DNA of 33,516 bases from Candidatus Zipacnadia bacterium (GTDB lineage Bacteria > Armatimonadota > Zipacnadia > Zipacnadales > UBA5352), in contig JALGVA010000044.1 in assembly GCA_029820295.1 (NCBI GenBank), forward strand, positions 1 to 33,516, written 5' to 3'. The translations under genes and the position numbers were made by a program. The first letter of the stretch is position 1. Each line of letters starts with the position of its first letter. The notes beneath the pieces are model-generated. The model did not search any database. It was given only the letters and a program-made list of their open reading frames with translations, and had not been told where the DNA came from. Positions 31,846-33,516 of this stretch are shown here, one piece after another.

Positions 31846-33516
31846 TCACAGCAGCTCCTGCAGGCGCACGAAGATGCGCCGTCCGGCCTCGATCTTCTCC
31901 GGATCGGGCTTCTCCTCGTCGGGCAGCCGCTCGATCAGATCCAGGGCGCGCGCGTCGCCCACCAGCTCGAGCGTCGCTGCGTACCAGTTCTTGATGTCCC
32001 GGTCCTCTTCGCGCCCGCGGGCGTCGAGCAGCGGGTCGGTCGCGGGCTTGCCGATGGTGCCCAGGATGGCGGCGATCCACGGCCGGATGTCGTCGCCCGC
32101 CGTTTTCATCTGCTCGACCAGGTTGCTCACCGGCTCCTCGCCCATCACCGCCAGGCCGCTGCCGGCGATGAGGCGCATCTCGTCGCTCTCGGCCGTGCGG
32201 AACACCGACAGGAGCAGTTGCGTGGCCCGCACGGCGCCGGGCGCCTCCTCGCCCTCGGGCACCTCCAGGGCCAGACGCTGGCCGATGCGGCCCACGGCCT
32301 TCGCGGCCGCCCCGGCGAAGCGATTGCCCGCCGCCAGCAGTGGCTCGAGCGCCTCCAGCGACGTGGCATCGCCCACGTAGGTCAGGGCGCCGATCGCGGC
32401 GGTGCGCAGGTCATCGCTCACGGCGTCGTCGGTGACTATGTCGCGCAGCAGGGCACGCACGCGCTCGCTCTCACCCGCGACCTCCTCATGGACCGCGCCC
32501 ACCGCGCGGATCAGCTCGCCGCTCGCGGCGGGCGAGTGATCGGCCAGCACGATGGCGGCGCGCCTGGCCGCGTCGCTGTCGCCCTCGTCCAGCACGGCGG
32601 CAAGCTGCCGGTCCACGTCGCCCAGGCGCCAGGTCTCGAGCACCGCCATCGCCGTCTCGCGCACCTCGCGGGCCTCGTCGGAGAGCGCGGCCACCAGGGC
32701 GGAGGTGGTGTCGGGGTCCTCGATCTCGCTCAGCGCCCGCACGGCGGCCTGGCGGACCAGCGGGGAGCCGGCGGAGGTGGCTGCGACCAGCGGCTCGCCG
32801 GCGCTGAAGCTGCCGGTGATGCCCAGGGCTCGGGCGGCGTCGGCCCGGGCCGGGGCGGGGGCGCCGCCGTCGGCCAGCAGCGCGGCCGCGGGGGCCACGA
32901 TCTCGTCGCCGATCTTGCCCAGCGCGATCGCCGCCCAGCGTCCGGCGCGCGTGCCGCCCGTGGTCAGCAGGTTGTCGATCAGCGGCCGCACCGCGGGCGA
33001 GCCGATCTCCGTCAGGGCCTGCTGGGCCATGTAGGCCACGCGCGTGTTGGGGCTACCCAGCGCCGTGATGAGCGTGGGGACGGCGGTGGCGCCCAGGCGC
33101 GCCAGCGCGTCGCGCGCGGCGTAGTACACCGCCGCATGACTGTCGCCCAGCGCCGCGGCCAGCGGGCCGAGCACGCGCGCATCGGCGAGATTGCGCAGCG
33201 CGTCGGCGGCGGCGCTGCGCACCTTGGGCTCGGGGTCACTCAGCGCCCGGCCGAGCGGGAGCACGACGTCGGGGCCGCCGATGGTCGCGAGCGTCTCGGC
33301 GGCCACCAGCCGGACCTCGAGATCCGGGTGGGAGAGCGCGGGCACCAGTGGGGCCACGGCCGGCTGCCGCAGCTTGGCCAGCGCGTCGGCGATCTCGGCG
33401 GTCGCGCCGCGGCGGTTGGTGAGCAGCAGGTTGGCCAGCGGCGCCGCGGCCGCCGGATCACCGAGGGTGCCCAGCGCCTGCGCGGCCGCCGCGCGCACCT
33501 CGCCGCGCCGGTCGCC
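31846..33516 (-). CDS. Large HEAT-repeat protein (partial, runs off the right edge)
   Basis: At least 556 residues are visible and the 5' end is outside the window; the reading frame is open to 33516. The sequence is a series of HEAT/PBS-lyase-type repeats, each with the motif VR-x-AA-x-AL-x-x-L-G/A (VRLVAAETLATIGGPDVVLP, VRSAAADALRNLADARVLGP, VRQAAVRALSEIEDPDTTSA). Helical, Ala-rich sequence continues to the C-terminus, which ends in a charged segment (DEEKPDPEKIEAGRRI). The protein is probably an extended solenoid for protein interaction. It leads the tandem with the two shorter HEAT genes; a signal peptide, if any, would be outside the window. Confidence 0.75.
   Translation of the reverse strand, partial: GDRRGEVRAAAAQALGTLGDPAAAAPLANLLLTNRRGATAEIADALAKLRQPAVAPLVPALSHPDLEVRLVAAETLATIGGPDVVLPLGRALSDPEPKVRSAAADALRNLADARVLGPLAAALGDSHAAVYYAARDALARLGATAVPTLITALGSPNTRVAYMAQQALTEIGSPAVRPLIDNLLTTGGTRAGRWAAIALGKIGDEIVAPAAALLADGGAPAPARADAARALGITGSFSAGEPLVAATSAGSPLVRQAAVRALSEIEDPDTTSALVAALSDEAREVRETAMAVLETWRLGDVDRQLAAVLDEGDSDAARRAAIVLADHSPAASGELIRAVGAVHEEVAGESERVRALLRDIVTDDAVSDDLRTAAIGALTYVGDATSLEALEPLLAAGNRFAGAAAKAVGRIGQRLALEVPEGEEAPGAVRATQLLLSVFRTAESDEMRLIAGSGLAVMGEEPVSNLVEQMKTAGDDIRPWIAAILGTIGKPATDPLLDARGREEDRDIKNWYAATLELVGDARALDLIERLPDEEKPDPEKIEAGRRIFVRLQELL

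Noticed and set aside
30330-31994. 554-codon plus-strand frame opposite HEAT genes
   Set aside because: It is antisense to three genes with helical repeats and has no recognisable domain.

Overview
The window is high-GC bacterial chromosome with two very different halves. The tandem pseudopilins at 22173-23754 carry an N-terminal FTLIELLVV leader followed by [13 protein letters not shown] and an H-X9-DG C-terminal motif. That combination is typical of Armatimonadota, so I infer an Armatimonadota-like host. No rRNA or tRNA gene was seen.

Region 1 (1-18673, all on the + strand) is the structural and lysis half of a long-tailed phage genome. In order it holds a major capsid protein, a very large multidomain fibre, an adaptor, a stopper, a tail terminator, the tail tube, a DUF5659-like protein and a tail assembly chaperone pair joined by a programmed -1 frameshift. 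These are followed by a small unusual protein where a tape measure is expected, a 1060-residue mosaic protein, an Asp-box protein, a tail hub, two small structural proteins, three small membrane proteins (the last an LLH-type holin) and a T7-lysozyme-type amidase. Terminase, portal, protease and integrase are not in the window. Several gaps between these genes are unusually long for a phage. They are filled with ACGGC/RACGGC micro-repeats and GC-rich hairpins, including a recurring family of about 31 bp with mostly GNRA-like loops. A weaker tract of the same micro-repeat lies in a host gap (26852-26928). I infer a long-resident, possibly decaying or domesticated prophage.

Region 2 (18689-22148) is a conserved housekeeping operon: rpmH, rnpA, yidD, yidC, jag. 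It starts from a clear extended -10 promoter and ends at a strong hairpin terminator. rpmH is only 44 codons. The operon makes ribosomal protein L34, the RNase P protein, the membrane insertion machinery and a KH/R3H RNA-binding protein. dnaA often lies beside rpmH, but here the phage cluster occupies that flank.

Region 3 (22173-33516) is host chromosome. It holds two pseudopilins, a half-size TauE/SafE permease with a PfkB sugar kinase, a divergent M20 peptidase, a GNAT acetyltransferase followed by an exported thioredoxin-fold/TPR protein, a polytopic membrane protein, and three tandem HEAT-repeat proteins. Of the HEAT proteins one is a lipoprotein, one is membrane-anchored, and one runs off the right edge.

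The observations most worth a second look are the chaperone frameshift site, the hairpin repeat family whose substitutions keep pairing only in + strand RNA, the missing tape measure, and the carbohydrate-associated domains in the phage fibre and endolysin.
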